DNA of 5,618 bases. Source: DAOVGU01 sp030637775 [NCBI: bacterium] (lineage in GTDB: Bacteria; Ratteibacteria; UBA8468). The notes under the pieces were generated by a model, which was given only the letters and a program-made list of their open reading frames with translations, was not told the origin of the DNA and did not search any database. Positions 1-5,618 of this stretch are shown in pieces (the stretch's first letter is position 1; each line of letters starts with the position of its first letter). The stretch covers positions 1-5,618 of the forward strand of contig DAOWFY010000052.1 in the NCBI GenBank assembly GCA_030637775.1, read 5' to 3'. The translations under genes and the position numbers were made by a program.

Positions 1-1067
1 GGCTCTATCTTGCCGTCCATCACACTCTGCACATCTCCTATTTCTATATTAGTGCGATGGTCCTTAACCATCTGGTAGGGCTGAAAGATATAACTGCGAA
101 TCTGGCTTCCCCAGGCAATCTCCTTTTCCTCTCCTCTTCTTTTTTCTTCCTTCTTTCTCTCCTCTTCCTGGTAATGTTGGTAAAGTCTGGACCTTAAGAC
201 CTTTAAGGCGGTCTCCTTATTCTTATATTGGCTTCTGTCATTCTGGCAGCAAACGATGATTCCGGTGGGGAGATGGGTAATTCTTACCGCAGATTCCACC
301 TTATTGACATTCTGACCCCCATGACCACCGGCGCGGAAGGTATCAATCTTTAAATCCGTATTCTTAATCTCTATTTTGGCCGTATCCTCAACCTCCGGGA
401 TGACATTTGCCGAGGCAAAGCTGGTATGGCGTCGTTTATTCGCATCAAAGGGCGAGATTCTTACCAGCCGATGCACACCCCGCTCTCCCTTTAAGTAACC
501 ATAGGCATAGGGACCGCTGATAATTGTGGTAACCCTTCTTATTCCCGCCTCCTCTCCGGGAAGGAGTTCAATATTCTTTACTCCATAGCCCTGACTGTCT
601 GCCCATTTAGTATACATCCGTAGAAGCATTCCTACCCAATCACAGGACTCGGTTCCTCCGGCACCCGAATGGATGGTCAAGATGGCATTATTGATATCGT
701 TTTCTCCGGATAGCCTGCTCTTCAGGAGTTCCTCTCCTAATTCTTTTTCTATGCTTTGATAGAGTTCCTTTGCCTCGGTTAGAAGTTTAGTATCCTCCTC
801 TTGCTTCAGCAGTTCTAACATCGTTTCCAAGTCGGTCCTCTTCCTTTTCAACTCCCGAAACTTTGCAAGTTCATTTTTCAGCCGGTTTAACTCCGTCACC
901 TTGCCCTGAGCATCCGCTTTCTTCCAGAAATCTATGGCACTTTGCTCGCTTTCTAATTCTTTAATGCGCTTTTCCTTCTCCGAGACAGAAAGTTTTGCCT
1001 CTAAATCCTTCAATGAAGATGAAATCTTTCCTAACTTTTCTTTTATTTCGCTTAACATTGACTTCAT
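1..1067 (-). CDS. prfB: Peptide chain release factor 2, 3' end cut by the window
   Basis: RF2 reads the stop codons UGA and UAA in the ribosomal A site and triggers release of the finished peptide. The visible 355 residues show, in order, a coiled-coil N-terminal domain, the HSGAGGTES block of domain 2, the SPF stop-codon recognition tripeptide at 205-207 (which separates RF2 from RF1), the catalytic GGQ at 250-252, and WGSQIRSY from residue 319. SPF and GGQ fall at exactly the E. coli residue numbers. Residue 246 is Ala, as in most RF2 proteins. About ten C-terminal residues are missing. The start at 1067 overlaps the toxin stop as ATGA; a second in-frame ATG at 1058 is the alternative. Neither has a Shine-Dalgarno sequence, so translation probably depends on coupling. 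The reading frame is continuous: there is no in-frame UGA near codon 26 and so no programmed frameshift. Identification is very secure. Confidence 0.97.
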   Translation of the reverse strand, partial: MKSMLSEIKEKLGKISSSLKDLEAKLSVSEKEKRIKELESEQSAIDFWKKADAQGKVTELNRLKNELAKFRELKRKRTDLETMLELLKQEEDTKLLTEAKELYQSIEKELGEELLKSRLSGENDINNAILTIHSGAGGTESCDWVGMLLRMYTKWADSQGYGVKNIELLPGEEAGIRRVTTIISGPYAYGYLKGERGVHRLVRISPFDANKRRHTSFASANVIPEVEDTAKIEIKNTDLKIDTFRAGGHGGQNVNKVESAVRITHLPTGIIVCCQNDRSQYKNKETALKVLRSRLYQHYQEEERKKEEKRRGEEKEIAWGSQIRSYIFQPYQMVKDHRTNIEIGDVQSVMDGKIE

Positions 1068-1378
1068 TCAATATCTAATGCAAACTTTATTGCCTCATTG
1101 ATTCGGTTGATTTTATCAGCACTCAAGAGAGAAATGTACTCTCTTAAAAGACTTTTCTCAATTGTTAAGATTGTATCGAGATTAACCACGCATCGCTTTG
1201 GCAGTCCATCTCCTCTGTTTAATATCACTTCTACCGGAATATTTCTGATGGTGGTAGTGATTTCAGCAACAGTGACTACATTTCTGACCCGGTAAGCTTC
1301 GTCTCGGGAAAGCAAAACTACGGGACGCCGACCCAGAGGTTTCGGCAATTCTGCCCACCAGACCTCTCCTTTCTTCAT
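1064..1378 (-). CDS. MazF/PemK-type endoribonuclease toxin
   Basis: This is a 104-residue protein of the MazF/PemK family, toxins that cleave mRNA, and sometimes tRNA or rRNA, at short sequences. It opens with [11 protein letters not shown], the usual first beta strand, followed by [11 protein letters not shown] (16-26). Arg18 corresponds to the catalytic Arg of B. subtilis MazF (GVRPV), and Thr41 in AEITTT to its catalytic Thr. The segment [13 protein letters not shown] matches the conserved later strand, and an amphipathic C-terminal helix ends the protein. The loop between the first two strands is shorter than in B. subtilis MazF. No key residue is lost, so it is probably active. I chose the ATG at 1378 because it overlaps the antitoxin stop as ATGA and has AAGG six bases upstream; a GTG at 1384 is in frame but its spacing to that site is too short. 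It follows its antitoxin and ends on the prfB start. The RNA target is unknown. Confidence 0.92.
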   Translation of the reverse strand: MKKGEVWWAELPKPLGRRPVVLLSRDEAYRVRNVVTVAEITTTIRNIPVEVILNRGDGLPKRCVVNLDTILTIEKSLLREYISLLSADKINRINEAIKFALDIE

Positions 1379-1635
1379 TTCCACCCTTCCCTGGACAAAG
1401 CCTTGAACTCCGCTTTTTCCAATGCGGTGATGTGGATAGGATCCTCCGGATGCTTTCGGTAGCCCTTTTCGTATTGCCTGATGAGTCTTTCTTTTTCCAG
1501 AGAATTCAACCAGCGATGAATAATAGAAGAAATAAGAGCGCTGCGGTTAATTTTTCTCTTCTTTGATATTTCTTCTAAAATAAAATAATCCTTTTTTGGA
1601 ATAGTAACCGCGGTTAAAATTTTTTTTCTTCCCAT
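1375..1635 (-). CDS. Ribbon-helix-helix antitoxin, MazE/EndoAI-like
   Basis: An 86-residue basic protein directly upstream of the MazF-like toxin. Residues 5-12 (KILTAVTI) fit the DNA-binding strand of a ribbon-helix-helix fold, followed by two helices at about 14-27 and 31-45 with the turn KRKINRSALI between them. The C-terminal half (about 50-86, with KGYRKHPED and ALEKAEFKAL) is probably the flexible part that wraps the toxin, as in B. subtilis EndoAI. Family knowledge predicts a dimer that neutralises the toxin and represses its own promoter. The ATG at 1635 has a strong AAAGGAG four bases upstream, and the stop at 1375-1377 overlaps the toxin ATG. The toxin has only a moderate ribosome site of its own, so more antitoxin than toxin would be expected. 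The role is inferred from fold and position. Confidence 0.88.
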   Translation of the reverse strand: MGRKKILTAVTIPKKDYFILEEISKKRKINRSALISSIIHRWLNSLEKERLIRQYEKGYRKHPEDPIHITALEKAEFKALSREGWK

Positions 1636-1652
1636 TTTTCTCCTTTGTGTTT

Positions 1653-1680
1653 AGTATAACATATTTATAACTTTTGTCAA
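1653..1680 (-). promoter_or_regulatory. Strong sigma70-type promoter of the antitoxin-toxin-prfB operon
   Basis: TTGACA (1680-1675, perfect -35) is separated by 16 bases from TATACT (1658-1653, five of six -10 matches), with TG one base upstream of the -10 (extended -10). The expected start of transcription is near 1646, leaving a leader of about 11 bases that is almost entirely the AAAGGAG ribosome site at 1646-1640 for the antitoxin ATG at 1635. It is the only convincing promoter seen between obg and prfB. Confidence 0.72.
1655..1671 (-). promoter_or_regulatory. Tandem GTTATA repeat, possible antitoxin operator
   Basis: GTTATA occurs at 1671-1666 and again at 1660-1655, so the period is 11 bases, about one helical turn. 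The copies lie in the promoter spacer and over the -10 hexamer. Ribbon-helix-helix repressors commonly bind two short subsites one turn apart, so this is a natural candidate for antitoxin autorepression. The sequence is AT-rich, and such a repeat could arise by chance. Confidence 0.35.
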
Positions 1681-1724
1681 ATCTTTGTCTATCAGTTCCA
1701 GAGCTTCAGAGGAATTAAAAGGGC

Positions 1725-2693
1725 TTAGGAGATTTCTTTCCAGACCTTCCCGATGAGTTCTTTTATTCCTTCACCGGTAAGGGCGGAGATGGGGATTACC
1801 TCTTTCTTTATTTCCTTCTTAAAATTTTTAAGGTTTTCTTTGGCTTCAGGCAGATCCATCTTATTGGCCACAAGAATCTCGGGTTTCTCAAGAAGCGAAG
1901 GATTATATAGTTCCAGTTCATTGCGTAATTGGAAATAACGTTTAACTGGATCTGGCTCTGCGAGGTCAACGAGATGAATAAGCACCTTTGTCCGCTCAAT
2001 ATGGCGCAGGAACTCATCCCCTAAACCTGCCCCTTTATGGGCTCCCTCAATAAGTCCCGGGATATCGGCGAGAACAAAGCTTTTTCCCTCCTCAATTTTT
2101 ACTACACCTAAGATTGGTTCTAATGTAGTAAATGGATAGTCGGCAACCTTTGGCCTGGCCTTTGAGACCTTAGAGAGAAGGGTGCTTTTTCCGGAGTTAG
2201 GATAGCCAATTAAACCAGCCTCGGCAATCAGTTTCAGTTCTAAGGTCAACCTTTTTTCTTCTGCCTTTTCCCCTTTTTCGCTATACTTTGGCGCCTGATT
2301 GGTAGAGGTGGCAAAGCAGGCATTTCCTCTTCCGCCTTTCCCTCCTTTTACTACTAAGAAAGAGTCTTCATCTTTGACCAAATCGATAAGAGTTTTCCCC
2401 TTCTCTTTTATCAAGGTGCCGGGAGGAACCTTTAGAATCAAATCGGCCCCATCTTTGCCGGTTCGCTTATTCCCTTTTCCGTGTTCCCCTTTTTGCGCGC
2501 GAAAATGGTGCCGATATTGAAAATCAAGCAGGGTCCTGAGATGCCCATCGGCCTTAATGATAATATCCCCGCCCTTGCCGCCATCACCACCGGAGGGTCC
2601 TCCTCTGGGGACAAATTTTTCCCTCCGAAAGGCGACAACACCATTACCGCCATCCCCGCTCTTGACAAATATCTCTACTTTATCAATAAACAC
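1725..2693 (-). CDS. obg: GTPase Obg (CgtA), ribosome assembly factor
   Basis: Obg is a GTPase that binds the 50S subunit, acts in its late assembly, and links growth to nucleotide state. The 322-residue protein has the glycine-rich Obg fold at about 1-157 (GDGGNGVVAFRREKFVPRGG, GGDGGKGG, KGGKGGRGN) and then the GTPase domain: G1 GYPNSGKS 163-170, G2 PFTT 187-190, G3 DIPG 210-213 followed by GLIEGAHKGAGLG, G4 NKMD 277-280, and G5 SALTGEG 303-309. It ends soon after G5, so it is the short form without the extra C-terminal OCT domain. The start is a GTG at 2693: an in-frame stop lies four codons upstream and the translation begins MFIDKVEIFV as in the family. No Shine-Dalgarno sequence precedes it. 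It lies 38 bases after the hydrolase gene and 89 bases before the antitoxin. Confidence 0.97.
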   Translation of the reverse strand: MFIDKVEIFVKSGDGGNGVVAFRREKFVPRGGPSGGDGGKGGDIIIKADGHLRTLLDFQYRHHFRAQKGEHGKGNKRTGKDGADLILKVPPGTLIKEKGKTLIDLVKDEDSFLVVKGGKGGRGNACFATSTNQAPKYSEKGEKAEEKRLTLELKLIAEAGLIGYPNSGKSTLLSKVSKARPKVADYPFTTLEPILGVVKIEEGKSFVLADIPGLIEGAHKGAGLGDEFLRHIERTKVLIHLVDLAEPDPVKRYFQLRNELELYNPSLLEKPEILVANKMDLPEAKENLKNFKKEIKKEVIPISALTGEGIKELIGKVWKEIS

Positions 2694-2699
2694 AGTTCT

Positions 2700-2708
2700 A
2701 TTTTAGCA
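2700..2708 (-). promoter_or_regulatory. Extended -10 element placed for leaderless obg mRNA
   Basis: TGCTAAAAT (TG at 2708-2707, hexamer TAAAAT at 2705-2700, five of six matches to TATAAT) lies six bases before the GTG start of obg. Transcription starting seven bases beyond the hexamer would begin on the G of the start codon. That fits the complete lack of a Shine-Dalgarno site. No good -35 is present; TTATTC at about the right distance is weak. The gene could also be read through from upstream. Confidence 0.4.
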
Positions 2709-2731
2709 CAGGGGAAGGAAAATGAATAATT

Positions 2732-3457
2732 TCAGAGATTTAGTTGCAGTCCATCAGAGGCAATGATGAGTTTTTTCTTCAGGGAGGGAGGGGAAAGAGC
2801 TAATATTTCTTTCTCCTTATCATCCAAATCAGGATGAATATGGGTAAGGACAATCTTTTTTATTTTCTTTGAGGAAAGGAAAGAAAAAGTTTCCTCAGGT
2901 TTTATATGAGCGAACTCCAAAATAAGGAGGTCCAGATTATCAAATCTTTCGATATCACCAAGAACACCAATATCTGCCGAATAAAGAACCTTTTTTTTCT
3001 TTGTCTGAATGAAAAAACCATAACTTTCTAAAAGATGTGTCGTGGGAAAGGCAGAAACCTTAATCTTTTTATCCCGATAGCTAAATTTCTCTTGAAGCGG
3101 AGAGACCTTTAATTTGAAAGGAAGGAAATGCTGGTCTAATCTAAGGAGTTTTAAATACTCTTTAATAACCTTTATTCCCCCTTGAGGAAGAAAAAGAGGA
3201 AGTTCCTTTTTCCTTTTGGTAAGTTGCATTGATTGGATTAATTGTGGAATACCGGAGATATGGTCAGAATGCAAATGGGAAATAAAGACTGCTTTTATTT
3301 TATTCCAATCAATTCCATTTCTTATTAAAAGGCTACTGACCGGCCCCCCGGCATCAAAGAGGTAAACTCTCTTCTCAACAGAGACGGCAATTGAGGTATT
3401 AAAACGTTTCCTGGTAGGAATTCCCGCCGCTGACCCTAAAATCCTTATTCTAATCAT
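2732..3457 (-). CDS. Metallo-beta-lactamase-fold hydrolase, RNase Z-like without the tRNA arm
   Basis: A 241-residue cytoplasmic metal hydrolase. It starts with the strand IRILGSAAGIPT and carries HLHSDH at 61-66, the two-zinc signature HxHxDH, followed by His141 (TTHLLESYGF), Asp162 (YSADIG), Glu181 and His206 (LTHIHPD). These match the metal ligands and their order in RNase Z. The distance from His141 to Asp162 is only about 20 residues, whereas B. subtilis RNase Z has about 70 there, holding the flexible arm that grips tRNA. The protein is also about 65 residues shorter than that enzyme. It is therefore better called an RNase Z-like phosphodiesterase of unknown substrate, similar in size to YhfI-type proteins, than a tRNA 3'-processing enzyme. 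Its ATG overlaps the stop of the PHP gene as ATGA with no ribosome site, so the two are translationally coupled and probably work together. Confidence 0.85.
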   Translation of the reverse strand: MIRIRILGSAAGIPTRKRFNTSIAVSVEKRVYLFDAGGPVSSLLIRNGIDWNKIKAVFISHLHSDHISGIPQLIQSMQLTKRKKELPLFLPQGGIKVIKEYLKLLRLDQHFLPFKLKVSPLQEKFSYRDKKIKVSAFPTTHLLESYGFFIQTKKKKVLYSADIGVLGDIERFDNLDLLILEFAHIKPEETFSFLSSKKIKKIVLTHIHPDLDDKEKEILALSPPSLKKKLIIASDGLQLNL

Positions 3458-4206
3458 TTTACAAAAATATCCGGCTCTATCAATTGATTCTCTATTTTGG
3501 TCTTTTCTATAACGTACTTGCTCCAGATTAAGTTTCCCACTCCTCCTACCGAGTGGGCATTGGAACCAAGGGAAAATTTTACCCCTACCTTAGCAAAGAC
3601 CCTTACCAGTTCTATATATTGTCTAGTGAACTCCCGGGGATGTATACCCGGAAACCACCACCAGATATTGTTCATTATTTCAAAGCAGGTGTTATTCTTA
3701 ACAAATACTTCCGCAATTCTTTTTAAATTACCTATGGGATATTCCCTTGGCTCTACTACAATATCAAAATAATAACCGATATTAAATGGATGGGCAATAA
3801 TGTCAACCAAAGGATTTTCTGCTGCTTTTGTATAGGCGGTTGTTATATTTTCAATTATATCTTCCTTTGATAACTTATCTGTCTCTTTAGCAATCCCTTT
3901 TGCCTCTCCTCCCATATGCACTAATAATAAATCTAACTTATCTCTAATTTTCTTATCAACAGAGATTCCTCCCTCTTCATTGAGAACAGCTCCTTCTGCT
4001 CCTTTGAGAATCTTTACAGAAAACTTACCTCTTATTTCCTCTATCTCCTCTGATACTTTGCCTACCCAGGTATTATTCTTATCGGTATAATGGTCGGTAA
4101 TGGCGATATGGCTCAAGCCCAAAGCCTCCGCAGCAAAAACCATTTCCAGGACTGTCGCCCTCCCATCCGAATATTTGGTATGGGTATGCAGGTCATAACT
4201 AATCAT
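3454..4206 (-). CDS. PHP-domain metal-dependent phosphoesterase
   Basis: A 250-residue protein that is a single PHP domain, a TIM-barrel-like fold with a metal cluster that cleaves phosphate esters. Visible ligand positions, compared with E. coli YcdX, are His7 and His9 (DLHTHTKYSDG), Asp14 where YcdX has His15, His39 (ITDHY), Glu71 (KGAEGAV), His97 (LVHMGG), His139 (IAHPFN) and His218 (GSNAHS). The usual Asp of the last motif (DxH) is Asn216 here, read directly as an AAT codon at 3561-3559. Relatives include histidinol phosphatase, YcdX, and the RNase AM/TrpH group; the sequence does not decide between them, and no histidine operon is present. The ATG at 4206 has GGTGAG about 11 bases upstream, a rather long spacing. 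The stop overlaps the start of the downstream hydrolase. Confidence 0.88.
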   Translation of the reverse strand: MISYDLHTHTKYSDGRATVLEMVFAAEALGLSHIAITDHYTDKNNTWVGKVSEEIEEIRGKFSVKILKGAEGAVLNEEGGISVDKKIRDKLDLLLVHMGGEAKGIAKETDKLSKEDIIENITTAYTKAAENPLVDIIAHPFNIGYYFDIVVEPREYPIGNLKRIAEVFVKNNTCFEIMNNIWWWFPGIHPREFTRQYIELVRVFAKVGVKFSLGSNAHSVGGVGNLIWSKYVIEKTKIENQLIEPDIFVK

Positions 4207-4232
4207 CTGTTATTTTTCTCACCTTTATTTTC

Positions 4233-4261
4233 AGATTAGCATAACTAAACTAAAAAATCAA
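4233..4261 (-). promoter_or_regulatory. Possible promoter for the PHP-hydrolase pair
   Basis: TTGATT (4261-4256) lies 17 bases from TAATCT (4238-4233), and TG sits one base before the -10. The -35 matches four of six and the -10 is a poor match, rescued by the extended TG. The expected start near 4226 would give a leader of about 20 bases containing GGTGAG. It lies in the 63-base gap after the ABC transporter gene, where a promoter is plausible. Confidence 0.4.
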
Positions 4262-4269
4262 TTTATGAT

Positions 4270-5618
4270 TTAAGCAGGGCGAGATTCCCCAATCTCAAAC
4301 TGTATCTGGTAAAGATGAGAATAGTGGCCTTTTTTGGCCAAGAGTTCCTGATGGATTCCATCCTCAACGATTTTGCCTTCGGAGATGACCAAAATCCGGG
4401 TGGCATTTCTGATGGTGGAAAGCCGATGGGCAATGACAAAACTGGTTTTCCCCTTCATCAACCGCTCCAAAGCCTCCTGAATAAGCAGTTCGACCTCCGA
4501 GTCAACCGAGGAGGTGGCCTCATCCAGAATAAGAATCGGTGGATCCTTCAGAATCACCCGGGCAATGGTAATGCGTTGCTTTTCTCCTACCGAAAGTTTC
4601 ACTCCTCGCTCTCCCACCTCAGTCTCATAACCATGGGGCAACTGACCGATGAAATGGTGGGCATTAGCGCTCTTGGCTGCTTCAATTACCTCCTCCTTGG
4701 AGGCAGTTGGTCTTCCAAAGAGAATATTCTCCAAGATTGTTCCATTAAAGAGGAACGGTTCCTGGAGCACCATCCCCACATTTTGTCGCAGGTACTTAAG
4801 CTTTAGGTCTCTAATATCATAGCCATCGATGGTGATGGAGCCAGAGGCAACATCATAGAAGCGGGGAATAAGACTGACAATGGTGGTTTTTCCTGAGCCG
4901 GAAGCTCCCACAAGAGCAATAAGGTTGCCTGGATTTGCCGCAAAATTGATTTGATGCAATATCTCTTTTTTTTCTTTTCCTTTGCCATAGGCAAAATCCA
5001 CATTATTAAATTTGACCTTTCCCTTTAAAGGTGAGGTTGGAGTAAACGGTTTTTTCTTTTCCTTGATCTCGGGGATGGCATCGATAACCTCAAAGATTCT
5101 TTCCCCGGCTGCCCGGGCATGTTGAAACAAATTATTCACCTGATTTAATTGATTAATTGGGGTATAGAAGAGAGCGAGGTAAGAAACGAAGGCTACCAGT
5201 CCCCCGATGGTGAGATTGCCGGCAATAACCTCTCTTCCGCCATACCAGAGGACAACCACCGTACCTAAAGCGCTGGTAAGCATAATCAGAGGAAAGAAGA
5301 AAGCCCAGAGCCTGGCAATGGTCATATTCACCCGATAGTAACTTTCCCCTCTATGGGCAAATCTCTCCTGTTCATACCTTTCCTGCCGGAAGGACTTAAT
5401 CACCCGGATTCCGGCAATATTTTCCTGCAAGAGGGCATTGATATTGGCCAACCTTCTTCTCATCTGATGGTAACTTTTATGCGCCCTTTTGCTAAAGGTA
5501 GCCACAAGAAAGACAAGTCCCGGCATCGGAATCATCGCCAAAAGGGTAAGTTTAAGATTCAAACGCAGCAAAATTATCAAGGAACCAAGCAGGGTTACCA
5601 GGGCGATGGTAAAGGTTA
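4270..5618 (-). CDS. MsbA-type ABC exporter, fused membrane and ATPase domains, 5' end cut by the window
   Basis: The visible 448 residues are the greater part of a type IV half-transporter that would be 570-600 residues long; about 130 N-terminal residues lie beyond the window and the frame is open to the edge. Two hydrophobic segments at the right edge probably are membrane helices 3 and 4, and LWAFFFPLIMLTSALGTVVV and the stretch around GGLVAFVSYLALFYTP are 5 and 6. The ATPase domain follows: Walker A GASGSGKT (4885-4908), Q-loop LQEP, signature LSVGE (4582-4596), Walker B ILILDE, D-loop SSVD, and switch His in IAHRLST. The signature differs from the usual LSGGQ. Family members export lipids, drugs or peptides; the substrate cannot be read from the sequence. 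Many relatives work as heterodimers, and a partner could lie upstream. Confidence 0.95.
   Translation of the reverse strand, partial: TFTIALVTLLGSLIILLRLNLKLTLLAMIPMPGLVFLVATFSKRAHKSYHQMRRRLANINALLQENIAGIRVIKSFRQERYEQERFAHRGESYYRVNMTIARLWAFFFPLIMLTSALGTVVVLWYGGREVIAGNLTIGGLVAFVSYLALFYTPINQLNQVNNLFQHARAAGERIFEVIDAIPEIKEKKKPFTPTSPLKGKVKFNNVDFAYGKGKEKKEILHQINFAANPGNLIALVGASGSGKTTIVSLIPRFYDVASGSITIDGYDIRDLKLKYLRQNVGMVLQEPFLFNGTILENILFGRPTASKEEVIEAAKSANAHHFIGQLPHGYETEVGERGVKLSVGEKQRITIARVILKDPPILILDEATSSVDSEVELLIQEALERLMKGKTSFVIAHRLSTIRNATRILVISEGKIVEDGIHQELLAKKGHYSHLYQIQFEIGESRPA

Noticed and set aside
1098-1295. Plus-strand open reading frame opposite the toxin gene
   Set aside because: It has no recognisable domain and lies entirely antisense to a well-supported gene, so it is a shadow.
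1379-1384. Upstream GTG start for the toxin, adding two residues
   Set aside because: The ATG at 1378 has properly spaced AAGG and an exact ATGA overlap with the antitoxin stop; the GTG is too close to the same ribosome site.
1694-1712. TTCC/GGAA inverted repeat after the obg stop
   Set aside because: A four-pair stem with an 11-base loop and no T run does not support a terminator or an operator.
2299-2729. Plus-strand and alternate-frame open reading frames within the glycine-rich part of obg
   Set aside because: Glycine-rich coding sequence gives few stops in other frames; their translations resemble no family.
4253-4271. Hairpin AAATCA/TGATTT with a following T run after the ABC transporter stop, read as a terminator
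   Set aside because: The six-pair stem has only one G-C pair, so it is too weak to call an intrinsic terminator; the T run also overlaps the proposed promoter.
4315-4806. 163-codon plus-strand open reading frame opposite the ABC ATPase domain
   Set aside because: It is antisense to conserved ATPase motifs, shows no family features, and is explained by the codon bias of the real gene.
1-5618. CRISPR arrays, insertion sequences, tRNA or rRNA genes, riboswitches
   Set aside because: No spaced repeats, transposase motifs, terminal inverted repeats or RNA-like conserved segments were seen; gaps between genes are 89 bases or less.

Overview
This is a bacterial chromosomal window in which every recognisable gene lies on the minus strand, so transcription runs from high to low coordinates. 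The protein set is bacterial (class I release factor 2, Obg GTPase, type I ABC exporter, MazEF-like toxin-antitoxin pair). Base composition looks moderate and the proteins are rich in Lys, Glu and Arg. I cannot place the organism below Bacteria; an uncultivated or thermophilic lineage is possible but not shown.

In transcription order the window holds: (1) the C-terminal three quarters of an MsbA-type ABC exporter (4270-5618, N-terminus beyond the window); (2) a 63-base gap with a possible promoter; (3) a PHP-domain phosphoesterase (3454-4206) whose stop overlaps by ATGA the start of (4) a short RNase Z-like metallo-beta-lactamase-fold hydrolase (2732-3457); (5) the GTPase Obg (1725-2693), with a GTG start, no Shine-Dalgarno sequence and an extended -10 element placed as if the mRNA were leaderless; (6) an 89-base gap with a near-consensus sigma70 promoter; (7) a ribbon-helix-helix antitoxin (1375-1635); (8) a MazF/PemK-type toxin (1064-1378); (9) peptide chain release factor 2, prfB, running off the left edge and lacking roughly the last ten residues.

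The most notable arrangement is at 1064-1680. Antitoxin, toxin and prfB form a chain linked by two ATGA stop/start overlaps, downstream of one strong promoter that carries a tandem repeat suited to an autorepressor. prfB has no Shine-Dalgarno sequence of its own and lacks the in-frame UGA and +1 frameshift that autoregulates this gene in many bacteria. An essential termination factor therefore appears to be expressed as the third cistron of a toxin-antitoxin operon, starting on the UGA stop codon of the toxin, which RF2 itself must read. Whether this is regulation or an accident of insertion cannot be decided from the sequence. No RNA genes, mobile elements, CRISPR arrays or convincing terminators were found.
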